In this document: positions 1 to 8,202 of the stretch, one piece after another
Numbering within the stretch: position 1 is the stretch's first letter
Layout: each line of letters begins with the position of its first letter
Assembly (NCBI RefSeq): GCF_963666665.1
Contig: NZ_OY762999.1
Span: 3,816,001-3,880,000, forward strand
Origin: Maridesulfovibrio sp.
Lineage (GTDB): Bacteria; Desulfobacterota; Desulfovibrionia; Desulfovibrionales; Desulfovibrionaceae
Direction: 5' to 3'
DNA: 64,000 bases
Translations under genes and position numbers: made by a program
Notes under the pieces: model-generated
Databases searched by the model: none
Told to the model about the DNA's origin: nothing
Seen by the model: only the letters and a program-made list of their open reading frames with translations

Positions 1-634
1 CGAGCAGGGTTTCCGGCAGGGCGCCGCAGTTCACCTTGATGAAAGGTGCTCCTGCACGGTCCGAGGCATTGTGGATGGCTTCGGCCAGTACGTCCTTACC
101 TGTTCCGGTTTCACCGGTGATCAGCACTGATGAGTCCGTGGCAGCAATGGAAGGGACCATGCTGAAAATTTTAACCATTTCCGGGCTGGTACCGATTAAT
201 CCGCCCAGCGAGTATGCTTTGCTGGCTGTGCTGCTAAGTTCCGCGACCTGACGGATATCCTGAATGGTTTCGATGTATCCGGAAATGACATTGTCGCTGT
301 TGACGATAGGAGAAATATTGAGCCGGATGGGGACCTTGGCCCTGGTGCGGTCGATAATATCCGCATCTACAGATACTGTTTGGAAATCCGCCTTGTCGGC
401 CATGACCGGGCAGCCTTTGAAGCAATAGTCGCAACGAAGTCCGAGGTAGCATTTCAAGTCCTGCATGGAATCGGGATCAGCTCCGGTGATGGTCTGCCAT
501 GCGCGGTTGACCAGTTTGACCCTGCCCTCGATGTCGAGCACAGCAATACCGATAGGAACCTCGTTTAAAAGGTCCGGGAGTTTGAATTGCTGGCCCATCA
601 GGCCGCTGATTATATATTGGGCTTCGTTTGTCAC
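1..634 (-). CDS. Sigma-54-dependent regulator, PAS + AAA+ (3' part outside window)
   Basis: This is an enhancer-binding transcriptional activator of the NtrC class, cut by the left window edge. Reading leftward from a GTG at 634, the protein has an N-terminal PAS-type sensor region (residues about 15-130) that contains a Cys cluster (CYLGLRCDYCFKGCP), which could bind a metal or an Fe-S cluster. The AAA+ domain begins near residue 140 and shows the Walker A motif GETGTGK, followed by FIKVNCGALPETLL, a typical sigma-54 activator sequence. The rest of the AAA+ domain and the DNA-binding helix-turn-helix lie outside. No ATG is in frame upstream, so GTG is the likely start. Target genes cannot be told from here. 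Confidence 0.85.
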   Translation of the reverse strand, partial: MTNEAQYIISGLMGQQFKLPDLLNEVPIGIAVLDIEGRVKLVNRAWQTITGADPDSMQDLKCYLGLRCDYCFKGCPVMADKADFQTVSVDADIIDRTRAKVPIRLNISPIVNSDNVISGYIETIQDIRQVAELSSTASKAYSLGGLIGTSPEMVKIFSMVPSIAATDSSVLITGETGTGKDVLAEAIHNASDRAGAPFIKVNCGALPETLL

Positions 635-790
635 GTTGTTTTGATAACATGAATGTTTTTGATGCGCTATCGCGCTTTTGATGCAAAGATTTTTAGAATC
701 CCCAACTTTTTTAATAGGGTTTCACTGCTTTGTTTGGGATAGTTGTTGTTTAATTGGATCAGTTGTATGTTCCGTCCAAGGAAACAAATT

Positions 791-1774
791 ATGAAAACAT
801 ATATATTTATACCTCCGGTTCGTAAGCCTACCGGTGGGATCACAGTATTTTGCCAGATTGCTTCAATTCTTGTCCGTCACGGGAAGGATGTTCAGCTTGT
901 CATGCGGGAAAAAGGGAGTTGGATGCCGCAGATCGCGGAAGGGTATCCTGATCCCGTTCATTGGGATGATGTTGAACTGACCCCGGAAGATCTCTGGCTG
1001 GTGCCTGAGGGTTGGGTGAACAGCCTCGCGCCGGGATTGAATGCCGGGGCGCGTTGTGTGGTTTACTGCCAGAACTGGGCCTATCTGTTTTCGTCTTTGC
1101 CGGATGGTGTTTCGTGGGCTAATCTGCCGGTTTCTTTTTTGGCTGTTTCCCATCCTGTTGAATGGTTCATGCAGCAGACCGTTGGCAAGGTTTCGCCGAT
1201 CCTGAGGCCGGGGATTGATACGAAACTGTTTTCTCCTCCAGAAAAAAAGCCCGGCGGGAAGATCAAGATTGCTTACATGCCGCGCAAGAATAAGGCTCTT
1301 GTGAGCCAGATAAAATCAATTTTTGAATCCCGTAACTCCGGTGCTGAGGTCCGCTGGGTGGAGATTTCCGGGATGGATGCGCAAGGCGTGGCTGATACTT
1401 TGCGTTCCTGCCACATTTTTCTTGTTTCCGGTTTTCCTGAAGGCTGCCCGCTGCCGCCTCTTGAATCTCTAGCTTCCGGCTGTATTCCCGTAGGATTTTC
1501 CGGTTTTGGAGGTTGGGATTACATGCGCCAGATTAAAGGCGCAACCTTCAAACCATGGTGGCCGTTGCGTGAAGTGCCGTGGTCCGGCAACGGATTCTGG
1601 TCCGCAGATGCTGACGTGCTTGATGCTGCTTTCAACCTTGAAAAAGCCATTAATCTCTGGCGCGATGGCGGTCCCATCCTTGACAGTGCTCTTGAAGCAG
1701 GGCAACAGACCATCCGTTCATATACTATGGAAGAGCAGGAAAAGACTGTTCTGGATATCTGGGACAAGTTTTAA
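791..1774 (+). CDS. Glycosyltransferase, GT-B fold (GT4/GT1-like)
   Basis: The 327-residue product starts MKTYIFIPPV. Near its start is PTGGI, the nucleotide-side glycine loop of GT-B transferases, and near residue 220 is the C-terminal signature FPEGCPLPPLESLASGCIPVG, which matches the sugar-nucleotide-binding E-x7-E region of GT4-like enzymes. It probably moves a sugar onto a surface polysaccharide or glycan; donor and acceptor are unknown. I chose the ATG at 791, preceded by AAGGAAAC, over an in-frame ATG at 743 because the protein then begins directly with the first beta strand. No other glycan genes are adjacent. Confidence 0.75.
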   Translation: MKTYIFIPPVRKPTGGITVFCQIASILVRHGKDVQLVMREKGSWMPQIAEGYPDPVHWDDVELTPEDLWLVPEGWVNSLAPGLNAGARCVVYCQNWAYLFSSLPDGVSWANLPVSFLAVSHPVEWFMQQTVGKVSPILRPGIDTKLFSPPEKKPGGKIKIAYMPRKNKALVSQIKSIFESRNSGAEVRWVEISGMDAQGVADTLRSCHIFLVSGFPEGCPLPPLESLASGCIPVGFSGFGGWDYMRQIKGATFKPWWPLREVPWSGNGFWSADADVLDAAFNLEKAINLWRDGGPILDSALEAGQQTIRSYTMEEQEKTVLDIWDKF

Positions 1775-1849
1775 GATTTTCTTATTCGTTTCAGATTGAA
1801 ATTTGTGCCTCTCAGACACAGCCTTCCGTGAAAGTTCAAATCCCCTACT

Positions 1850-1906
1850 AAAAGTTTTTGGGATTCTTAAACACTTTTTACAAAAAGGGTTTAAGCCGCC
1901 GGAGGC
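1850..1906 (+). repeat. Intergenic hairpin repeat carrying a Shine-Dalgarno-like end
   Basis: This copy reads AAAGTTTTTGGGATTCTTAA, then CTTTTTACAAAAAG as a small hairpin, then GGTTTAAGCCGCCGGAGGCA. A close copy lies at 6728-6782 just before the cyuA-like gene, and diverged relatives lie near 10830-10872 and 44788-44863. The last bases (CCGGAGGC) resemble a ribosome-binding site. Here it ends about 44 bases before the tatD start codon. Confidence 0.7.
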
Positions 1907-1949
1907 AAAATCTTTTCAACAAAAAGCGCGTAGCGCATCAAATAATAAA

Positions 1950-2765
1950 ATGGCTAAGAAAAAAAGAGCATTGCCCCAGAACGTGGGCATAAATATTCCG
2001 GGCGTTGAAACCCATGCCCATCTGGATCAGGATGAATTCCGCGAAGACCTGCCGGAAGTTATGGCCCGGGCCAAGGAAAGCGGAATCGGCAAAATCGGTA
2101 ACGTATTCTTGGGGCCGCAGGCCTACCATGAAAACAAGGGACTCTTTGCGGATTATCCGGAAGTGTTTTTTTTGTTGGGCGTACATCCCAATGATTCCGG
2201 TAAATTCGTGGAAGAAGATATTGATGCCATGCGCGAGGCTTTCAAGGCTGATCCGCGTTTGAAGGCGGTTGGTGAGATCGGGCTTGATTTCTACTGGGAC
2301 CGTGTCCCTTACGATGTGCAGGAAGATGTGTTTCGCAAGCAGCTCCAGCTGGCTGAAGAGTTGGAGCTTCCGGTGGTTATCCACAGTCGTGATGCCCATG
2401 AGCGGACCCTTGAGGTGCTGGAAGATTTCGGTTGGTCCGGCAAGCCTTTGCTTTGGCACTGTTTCGGCGGTGATGCGGAAACCGCGAAGCGCATCATTGA
2501 TCACGGCTGGTACATTTCCATCCCCGGTCCTGTTACCTACAAAAAGAATGAGCTTGCGCAGGAAGCGGTTAAGTCCATTCCGGTAGAGCGTATGGTTCTG
2601 GAAACTGACTGTCCGTACCTGACTCCTGAACCGTGGCGCGGTAAGCGCAACGAGCCTGCATTTGTGGTTTTCACTGCCGCCAAGGTAGCGGAATTGAAGG
2701 GCATGGAAGTGAATGAACTCTGGAAAGCCTGTTCAGACAACGCGCATGAGTTCTTTGGGCTGTAG
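1950..2765 (+). CDS. tatD: TatD family metal-dependent hydrolase/DNase
   Basis: TatD-family proteins are TIM-barrel metal-dependent hydrolases, often 3'-5' DNases acting in DNA turnover. The 271-residue product shows the family metal ligands in order: ETHAHLDQDEF near the start (H-x-H), GEIGLDFYWD (Glu ligand), PVVIHSRDAHERT (His), WHCFGG (His) and the late LETDCPYLTPEPWRGKRNEP (Asp). The length is typical. The ATG at 1950 is used because an in-frame start further upstream would fall inside the hairpin repeat. The gene is convergent with the GGDEF gene, with a shared terminator between. Confidence 0.92.
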   Translation: MAKKKRALPQNVGINIPGVETHAHLDQDEFREDLPEVMARAKESGIGKIGNVFLGPQAYHENKGLFADYPEVFFLLGVHPNDSGKFVEEDIDAMREAFKADPRLKAVGEIGLDFYWDRVPYDVQEDVFRKQLQLAEELELPVVIHSRDAHERTLEVLEDFGWSGKPLLWHCFGGDAETAKRIIDHGWYISIPGPVTYKKNELAQEAVKSIPVERMVLETDCPYLTPEPWRGKRNEPAFVVFTAAKVAELKGMEVNELWKACSDNAHEFFGL

Positions 2766-2808
2766 CAAACGTGTAGACGAGCACACCGGGCGAATTGAAA
2801 TTTTGATG

Positions 2809-2840
2809 GACTGGCAGCGTTAAGCTGTCAGTCTTTTATT
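2809..2840. terminator. Bidirectional rho-independent terminator
   Basis: Stem GACTGGCAGC/GCTGTCAGTC with a short loop, followed by TTTTATTTT on the + strand. It sits between the convergent tatD and GGDEF genes. Confidence 0.8.
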
Positions 2841-3837
2841 TTACTACCACCCGGTTACGCCCGGACTCCTTGGCGTTGTACAGACGTCTATCTGCAATAC
2901 TCAGCAAGGCATCGGCAGACGCTTCCTGACATTCTTCAACAGAAGCAATTCCGCAACTGGCAGTGATCCGTATTCTTCCTTCCGGTGCGGAAATGCTTGC
3001 GGCTTCACAGGCAGCCCTGATCCTTTCCGCTACAATTTCAGCTTCTTTTTTTTCTGAACCGGGCATGAGAATAACAAATTCCTCTCCGCCGTAACGACAG
3101 GGAATATCTACTCCCTGACGGCTGTTTTCGTGCAGGATATGGCCCACGGAACGCAGGACCACATCCCCGGTGGCATGCCCGTATGTGTCATTTACGATCT
3201 TAAAATTGTCCACATCAATCATAATCACGGATAGCGGACCACCGCGGCGTTTGAATCGTTGTATTTCCTCGCGCATCCTGATGAAAAGATAGCGGCGCAT
3301 ATACAGTCCGGTCAGGCTGTCTTCTATGGTTTGGCGGAAAAGTCTTGAATTTTCGAAAGAAATTGCTGCTACCGTAGATATTATTCCCAACTGAAAAAGT
3401 TCGGAAATATCCCACTGTTGTTCCTTGGCACGGTAAAGAGTCACAAATCCTCTGATGCGGTCTCGGGAACCGACCAGTGGTACACAGAGGCAGGTTTTGT
3501 CCGTATCGCAACATTTGGACGGCAGGGGATATACTGAATCGTCGCAGACCGGACGGACTACCGGTTTCAGGGATTGGGCGGCCTCTTCCATTGCTTTTGT
3601 CAGCGGGATTTCTTCATCAATTATGAATCTGCGTCTTTGCAGTGAAGCGGCAATTCCTTTGAGCTGGTCATATTCATCATACATCATCAGGGTTGCGTCC
3701 TGACAGTTGCCAAGGTCGCAAAATGCTTCCAGAACTCGGTCAACAAGAATGTCCCGGTCAACTTCCATAGCCAGAAGACGGGTCGCGAAATTCACGGTCA
3801 GCAGGGTCGAGTCAAAATCGAATTTATCAATGGACAT
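2836..3837 (-). CDS. GAF-GGDEF diguanylate cyclase
   Basis: The 333-residue cytosolic protein has a GAF-like sensor region (residues about 25-165, ending with KEQQWDISELFQLGIIS) and a C-terminal GGDEF domain. The active-site signature is YGGEEFVIL, and the substrate region IDVDNFKIVNDTYGH is intact, so synthesis of cyclic di-GMP is expected. No clear RxxD inhibitory site is obvious at the usual distance. The GAF part has several Cys residues (CCDTDKTCLC) but ligand binding is unknown. I used the ATG at 3837 (MSIDKFDFDS); an upstream in-frame ATG would add an unrelated hydrophobic leader. Confidence 0.9.
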   Translation of the reverse strand: MSIDKFDFDSTLLTVNFATRLLAMEVDRDILVDRVLEAFCDLGNCQDATLMMYDEYDQLKGIAASLQRRRFIIDEEIPLTKAMEEAAQSLKPVVRPVCDDSVYPLPSKCCDTDKTCLCVPLVGSRDRIRGFVTLYRAKEQQWDISELFQLGIISTVAAISFENSRLFRQTIEDSLTGLYMRRYLFIRMREEIQRFKRRGGPLSVIMIDVDNFKIVNDTYGHATGDVVLRSVGHILHENSRQGVDIPCRYGGEEFVILMPGSEKKEAEIVAERIRAACEAASISAPEGRIRITASCGIASVEECQEASADALLSIADRRLYNAKESGRNRVVVK

Positions 3838-4007
3838 ATTCAGTAAGGTGTTGATGTTGGAAGGTAATTTAAAGCATACAACGGGTGCGAACAAAAATAC
3901 AGTGTTAGGTTTTAGTGAAAATTTGCGCAAATCGGTTTTGTTAAAAGTAGGATTGACAAAAAAATTATCATGAGTACAAAAAATTCTGGAGCTGATAAAA
4001 AATTATT

Positions 4008-4721
4008 ATGAGGGAGAGTCTTTTGCCAGCCAAATCCAAAGCTAAACCAAGAAAGATTGATAACTATGTTCCTTTTGTTGAGTTCTTGGGAACATTTCTG
4101 GGCGAAAATTGCGAGGTAGTCCTGCATGATACTACCAGCAAGGAAAATTCGGTACTTGCCATTGCCAACGAACATATTTCCGGGCGCGGAATAGGCGCTC
4201 CGCTGACCGATCTGGCCCTTAAGTTCATGGTGAATGAGGTCTACCGGGAGAAAGACTGGATGATGGGCTATACCACTGAGGGCAGAAACGGCCATATCCT
4301 TCATTCAGCAACATATTTCATCAAGGATTCAGAAGGGGAGCTGCTCGGCATGCTCTGCCTGAACATGGACACCTCCGACATGCTGGCCGCCCGTGACCTT
4401 ATTAATAAAGTTATTCACAGTGCCGGGTTTGATCGCAGTGTACGCAAAGAAGATTTCTCCGCTTCAGCAAAAGAGGAAGAGCACAGCGAGACTTTTCCGA
4501 AATCCATGGAAGACCTGACAGAATCGCTGATTGTACGGGTTATATCAGATACCAATATCCTTCCGGAGCGTATGACTTCCGATGAAAAAATGGATGTGGT
4601 TTCAACTCTTGATGAGCGTGGAGTATTCATGCTCAAAGGGGCTATCAAGGATGTAGCCAGACATTTGGCTGTCTCAGAGGCCACAGTTTATCGTTATTTG
4701 CAGAAGATTAACGATAAATAA
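4008..4721 (+). CDS. YheO-like PAS/HTH transcriptional regulator
   Basis: The protein has the two-domain layout of the YheO family: an N-terminal PAS-like domain (residues about 18-140: FLGENCEVVLHD, NGHILHSATYFI, LLGMLCLNMD) and a C-terminal helix-turn-helix (VARHLAVSEATVYRYLQKI). Such regulators often sit beside amino-acid catabolic genes. Here it precedes ridA, a symporter and a cyuA-like desulfidase on the same strand, so it is the likely local regulator (inference). The ATG at 4008 has no ribosome site; a TTG at 4023 has GGGAG seven bases ahead and may be the true start. Confidence 0.85.
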   Translation: MRESLLPAKSKAKPRKIDNYVPFVEFLGTFLGENCEVVLHDTTSKENSVLAIANEHISGRGIGAPLTDLALKFMVNEVYREKDWMMGYTTEGRNGHILHSATYFIKDSEGELLGMLCLNMDTSDMLAARDLINKVIHSAGFDRSVRKEDFSASAKEEEHSETFPKSMEDLTESLIVRVISDTNILPERMTSDEKMDVVSTLDERGVFMLKGAIKDVARHLAVSEATVYRYLQKINDK

Positions 4722-4744
4722 TTCTCACGGTCATAGCAGTTTTG

Positions 4745-4783
4745 AACCGGGCTGAACTCTTGCGAGTTTAGTCCGGTTTTTTT
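4745..4783 (+). terminator. Rho-independent terminator after the YheO-like gene
   Basis: Stem AACCGG-CT-AACTC paired with GAGTTTAG-CCGGTT and a run of T. It separates the regulator from the ridA promoter. Confidence 0.85.
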
Positions 4784-4827
4784 GTTTTTGAGTGTTAAAA
4801 GGTCTATGTTTACTTATTTCGAAAAAA

Positions 4828-4845
4828 AGTAAGTGTTCATTTACT
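4828..4845. promoter_or_regulatory. Inverted repeat, candidate operator upstream of ridA
   Basis: AGTAAGTGTTCATTTACT is an imperfect palindrome (AGTAA-TG/CA-TTACT) about 60 bases ahead of the predicted ridA promoter. A further TTACTT lies just left of it. It may be the site of the adjacent YheO-like regulator; this is inference. Confidence 0.4.
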
Positions 4846-4901
4846 CAATAGTGTATTTTTATCTTTTGATAATAAATTTTTCTTGTTTGAATAAAAAATT
4901 A

Positions 4902-4930
4902 TTGACGTGTGATTTTCTTATCGCTATACG
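4902..4930 (+). promoter_or_regulatory. Sigma-70-type promoter for ridA operon
   Basis: TTGACG at 4902-4907 and TATACG at 4925-4930 with a 17-base spacer, about 65 bases before the ridA start. The sequence around it is AT-rich. Confidence 0.6.
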
Positions 4931-4994
4931 TGAATTCGTAGCAACGTGAAGGTTGTTTTTGAACATAAAGAAAATATCCATATAGGAGATAGGA

Positions 4995-5369
4995 ATGAAA
5001 AAAGTAGTTGTAAGTGAGAAGGCTCCCGCAGCAGTAGGCTGCTACTCTCACGCAATCGAAACAGGAAATATGGTTTTCACTTCCGGCCAGCTGCCCATTG
5101 ATGCTGAGACTGGAAAAATGCCTGAAGGCCCTGCAGCGCAGGCTAAGCAGGCTCTCGACAACCTGAAATACGTTCTTGAAGCAGCCGGCGCGACCATGGA
5201 TGACGTGGTTAAAACCACCGTGCTGATCCAGAATATCGGGGACTTCGCTGCCATCAACGAAGTTTACGCGACTTATTTCTCTAAGCCGTTTCCCGCACGC
5301 AGCTGCTTTGAAGTAGCGAACCTCCCTCTCGGTGCTCTTGTAGAGATTGAGGCTGTTGCGGCTAAATAG
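4995..5369 (+). CDS. ridA: RidA family enamine/imine deaminase
   Basis: The 124-residue product is a full-length RidA (YjgF/TdcF) protein. These trimers hydrolyse reactive 2-aminoacrylate and related enamines released by PLP- or Fe-S-dependent dehydratases and desulfidases. Visible family motifs are AVGCYSHAIE, FTSGQLP, the MDDVVKTTVLI strand, and the C-terminal PARSCFEVANLPLGALVEIEAVA, whose Arg binds the substrate carboxylate. AGGAGATAGGA precedes the ATG. Its place ahead of a symporter and a cyuA-like desulfidase fits detoxification of aminoacrylate formed from cysteine or serine. Confidence 0.93.
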   Translation: MKKVVVSEKAPAAVGCYSHAIETGNMVFTSGQLPIDAETGKMPEGPAAQAKQALDNLKYVLEAAGATMDDVVKTTVLIQNIGDFAAINEVYATYFSKPFPARSCFEVANLPLGALVEIEAVAAK

Positions 5370-5437
5370 TTAATCCGGCTGGGGTGCTGCCGGGTGAAAT
5401 TTCAGGGCCGTTTGCGGCTCTTACAAAGGAGTGGAAA

Positions 5438-6634
5438 ATGTCTAAGGAATCAAAATTCAAAGAGTTCGGGCTGATCATCAAATTGCTCATCGGTATTGCG
5501 GCCGGTGTTGTAATCGGTCTATTTGCCAACCATGCGGTAATGGAAGTTGTGGTTACTGCTAAATATGTAATGGGTCAGTTCATTTTCTATACTGTTCCCC
5601 TCGTTATTCTGGCTTTTATCGCTCCTGCGATTACCAGACTGGGCCAGAACGCTTCCAAGATGCTGGGTGTAGGCGTAGGTCTCGCTTACCTTTCCGCCGC
5701 AGGTGCTGCCACCATGGCTGCAGTTGCCGGATATGTTCTTATCCCTCATCTTTCCATTGCCACACAGGTTGAAGGTCTTCGCGAGCTTCCTGAAGTTGTA
5801 TTCCAGCTGTCCATTCCGCCGATTATGTCTGTTATGACCGCGCTGGTAACCGCAATTATACTCGGTATTGCAACCATCTGGGTTAAAGCCAAGACTTTTG
5901 AAAGCATGCTCGGCGAATTTGAAGGCATTATGATGCAGGTTGTAAACCGTATCATCATTCCTGTTCTGCCCTTCTTCATTGCAACCACCTTTGCCGGTCT
6001 TGCATACGAAGGCAGCCTTACCAAGCAGCTCCCGGTTTTTCTCGAAGTTATTGTAATCGTCCTCATCGGGCATTTTATCTGGCTTGCTTTCCTGTACACC
6101 CTTGCCGGAATCATTTCCAAACGTAACCCCATTGAAGTTTTCAAACATTATCCTCCCGCATACCTCACTGCGGTAGGAACCATGTCCAGTGCCGCAACCC
6201 TGCCTGTTTCCCTTGAATGTGCAGGTAAGTCCAAGGCGCTGTGCAAGGATACCGTTGAATTCATGGTTCCCCTCGGTGCAACCATCCACCTCTGCGGTTC
6301 CGTTCTGACTGAAACCTTCTTTGCCATGACCATCTCCATGATGCTCTACGGCACCCTTCCCTCTGTCGGCACAATGGCTTTGTTCATTCTGCTCTTCGGT
6401 ATCTTTGCAATCGGCGCACCCGGTGTCCCTGGCGGAACCGTTATGGCTTCCCTCGGTATCGTTGTAGGCGTACTCGGCTTCGACCCCGCAGGAGTAGCAC
6501 TGCTGCTGGCAGTCTTCGCCCTGCAGGACAGCTTCGGTACTGCTTGTAACGTAACTGGTGACGGTGCACTTGCTCTGATGATGGAAGGTATTTTCAACCG
6601 CAACGGTGAACTCGATAAAGTCCGCGCATCTTAA
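5438..6634 (+). CDS. Dicarboxylate/amino-acid:cation symporter (DAACS family)
   Basis: This 398-residue membrane protein has about eight to ten hydrophobic helices and the DAACS-type conserved parts: a Ser/Thr-rich loop (AVGTMSSAATLPVSLECAGK), PLGATIHLCGSVLTETFFA, and the C-terminal GAPGVPGGTVMASLG and CNVTGDGALALMM. Family members import C4-dicarboxylates, glutamate, serine or cystine with Na+ or H+. The gene lies 68 bases after ridA and before a cyuA-like gene, so cysteine, cystine or serine uptake is the best guess from context. The ATG at 5438 has AAAGGAG ahead; an upstream in-frame start would overlap leader sequence. Confidence 0.88.
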   Translation: MSKESKFKEFGLIIKLLIGIAAGVVIGLFANHAVMEVVVTAKYVMGQFIFYTVPLVILAFIAPAITRLGQNASKMLGVGVGLAYLSAAGAATMAAVAGYVLIPHLSIATQVEGLRELPEVVFQLSIPPIMSVMTALVTAIILGIATIWVKAKTFESMLGEFEGIMMQVVNRIIIPVLPFFIATTFAGLAYEGSLTKQLPVFLEVIVIVLIGHFIWLAFLYTLAGIISKRNPIEVFKHYPPAYLTAVGTMSSAATLPVSLECAGKSKALCKDTVEFMVPLGATIHLCGSVLTETFFAMTISMMLYGTLPSVGTMALFILLFGIFAIGAPGVPGGTVMASLGIVVGVLGFDPAGVALLLAVFALQDSFGTACNVTGDGALALMMEGIFNRNGELDKVRAS

Positions 6635-6652
6635 GCCCGGTCTTCCATTATA

Positions 6653-6680
6653 CCCTGCGGAGTCATGTGGCTCCGCAGGG
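6653..6680 (+). terminator. Strong hairpin after symporter gene
   Basis: Perfect stem CCCTGCGGAG/CTCCGCAGGG without a clear T run. It may stabilise the ridA-symporter mRNA or weakly terminate. Confidence 0.55.
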
Positions 6681-6710
6681 ATTTAAGAAAAGCACAAATT
6701 TAATATTTAC

Positions 6711-6782
6711 AGCGGCGAAGCCAAACTAAAAGGTTTTGGGATTCTTAAGCCCTTTTGAAAAGGGGTTTAAGCCGCCGGAGGC
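6711..6782 (+). repeat. Intergenic hairpin repeat ending in a Shine-Dalgarno sequence
   Basis: It begins GGCGAAGCC, continues AAAAGGTTTTGGGATTCTTAA, forms CCCTTTTGAAAAGGGG, and ends TTTAAGCCGCCGGAGGCA eight bases before the start codon of the cyuA-like gene. The last 55 bases are nearly the same as 1850-1906. In this copy the repeat itself supplies the ribosome-binding site. Confidence 0.75.
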
Positions 6783-6790
6783 ACCATAGT

Positions 6791-8086
6791 ATGATCAATA
6801 AAAAATGGTCTGAATTCGCAAAAATTCTCAAACGTGAAGTTGTTCCTGCTCTGGGTTGTACAGAGCCTGTTGCCATCGCCCTTGCCGCTGCCAAGGCTGC
6901 TGAAACCCTCGGTAAAGAGGCTGAAAAGGTAGTTGTGAAAGTAAGCGGCAACCTGCTTAAGAATGGCATGGGCGTGGGTGTCCCCGGCACCGGAATGACC
7001 GGTCTGGATATTGCCGCTGCTGTAGGTGTTACCGGCGGTAAATCAGAACTGGCACTGGAAGTTCTGCGTGACCTTGATGCCCAGCAGTTGGCGGCAGGCA
7101 AGAAACTTATTGCTGACGGCCTTCTGCATGTTGAACTGGCTGATACTGAAGAACTGCTCTACGTGGAAGCGATCGTTGAAGCCGGAGAAGATTCCGCCCG
7201 TTGTGTGATCGCACGTGCGCATGCAGCCATTGTGCTGGTGGAAAAAAATGGTGAAGAAATTTTCTCTGCGCCGTGGCTCAGTGAAGATAAAAAAGACTCC
7301 GGTTGCACCATGAGCATGAAAGAAATTTTTGAATACGCTACTGAAGCTCCGCTGGAAGACCTGCGTTTCATTCTTGAAGCTGTGGAACTCAATGAAAAGG
7401 TTGCCGCTGAAGGCCTTGCTGCCGATTGGGGCCTCAGAGTCGGTAAATCCATTGCCAAGGATATTGAAGACGGTATCCGCTCAGATGATATTGTCTCCTA
7501 CGCTATTAAACTGACCGCTGCAGCTTCCGATGCACGTATGGAAGGCATTCAGATGCCGGTAATGAGCAACTCCGGCAGCGGTAATCAGGGCCTGACTGCA
7601 ACATTGCCTGTTGTGGCTTTTGCCAGACGTCGTAATGCCAGTGAAGAACTGCTTATCAGGGCTTTGATTCTCAGCCACCTTTCCGCAGTGCATATGAAGA
7701 GCCATCTCGGTAAGCTTTCCGCTCTCTGCGGGGCCAGTCTTGCAGCAACAGCTTCCGGTTGCGGCATTGTACTTATCCTCGGCGGCGGACTGAAAGAAGT
7801 GGAAAGTACCATTAAAAACACTCTCGGTGATATTGCCGGAATGATCTGCGACGGCGCAAAGACCTCCTGCGCTCTGAAGGTATCTTCCGCAGTTGAAGCG
7901 GCCATCAATTCCGCTCTGCTGGCTATGAAAGGTATTTCCATTCCCGGTAAAGACGGTATTCTTGATGATGACATTGAGACCTGCATCCATAACGTGGGCC
8001 AGCTCGGTTCCGTGGGCATGGCTCAAACTGATAAGGTTATCCTCAAGATTATGACCGGAAAGCACACCACTGCCCCTGCAGCATAG
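6791..8086 (+). CDS. L-cysteine desulfidase-like protein (CyuA/YhaM, UPF0597 family)
   Basis: The 431-residue protein belongs to the YhaM/CyuA (UPF0597) family, whose members are 4Fe-4S enzymes that cleave L-cysteine to pyruvate, ammonia and sulfide, related to the serine dehydratase alpha chain. Typical features are VPALGCTEPVAIALAAAKA at the start, GVGVPGTGMTGL, SNSGSGNQGLTATLPV, and conserved Cys residues near the C-terminus (LCGASLAATASGCG, DGAKTSCALKV) suited to hold a cluster. With RidA and a symporter ahead, this forms a thiol-amino-acid uptake and breakdown set. The true substrate is not proven by sequence. Confidence 0.88.
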   Translation: MINKKWSEFAKILKREVVPALGCTEPVAIALAAAKAAETLGKEAEKVVVKVSGNLLKNGMGVGVPGTGMTGLDIAAAVGVTGGKSELALEVLRDLDAQQLAAGKKLIADGLLHVELADTEELLYVEAIVEAGEDSARCVIARAHAAIVLVEKNGEEIFSAPWLSEDKKDSGCTMSMKEIFEYATEAPLEDLRFILEAVELNEKVAAEGLAADWGLRVGKSIAKDIEDGIRSDDIVSYAIKLTAAASDARMEGIQMPVMSNSGSGNQGLTATLPVVAFARRRNASEELLIRALILSHLSAVHMKSHLGKLSALCGASLAATASGCGIVLILGGGLKEVESTIKNTLGDIAGMICDGAKTSCALKVSSAVEAAINSALLAMKGISIPGKDGILDDDIETCIHNVGQLGSVGMAQTDKVILKIMTGKHTTAPAA

Positions 8087-8138
8087 TTTTTAAGAACTAC
8101 ACCTCCCCCTTAAGATCCGACCTCACTCGGGTTGAATA

Positions 8139-8174
8139 AAAAAGCCCCCGGTTTTACCACAAACCGGGGGCTTT
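8139..8174. terminator. Bidirectional terminator
   Basis: AAAGCCCCCGGTTT and AAACCGGGGGCTTT form a strong hairpin with A and T runs on both sides, between the convergent cyuA-like gene and the glycyl radical enzyme gene. Confidence 0.93.
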
Positions 8175-8202
8175 ACTTTGCTTGAGTGGAGGAGGTTGTT
8201 TA

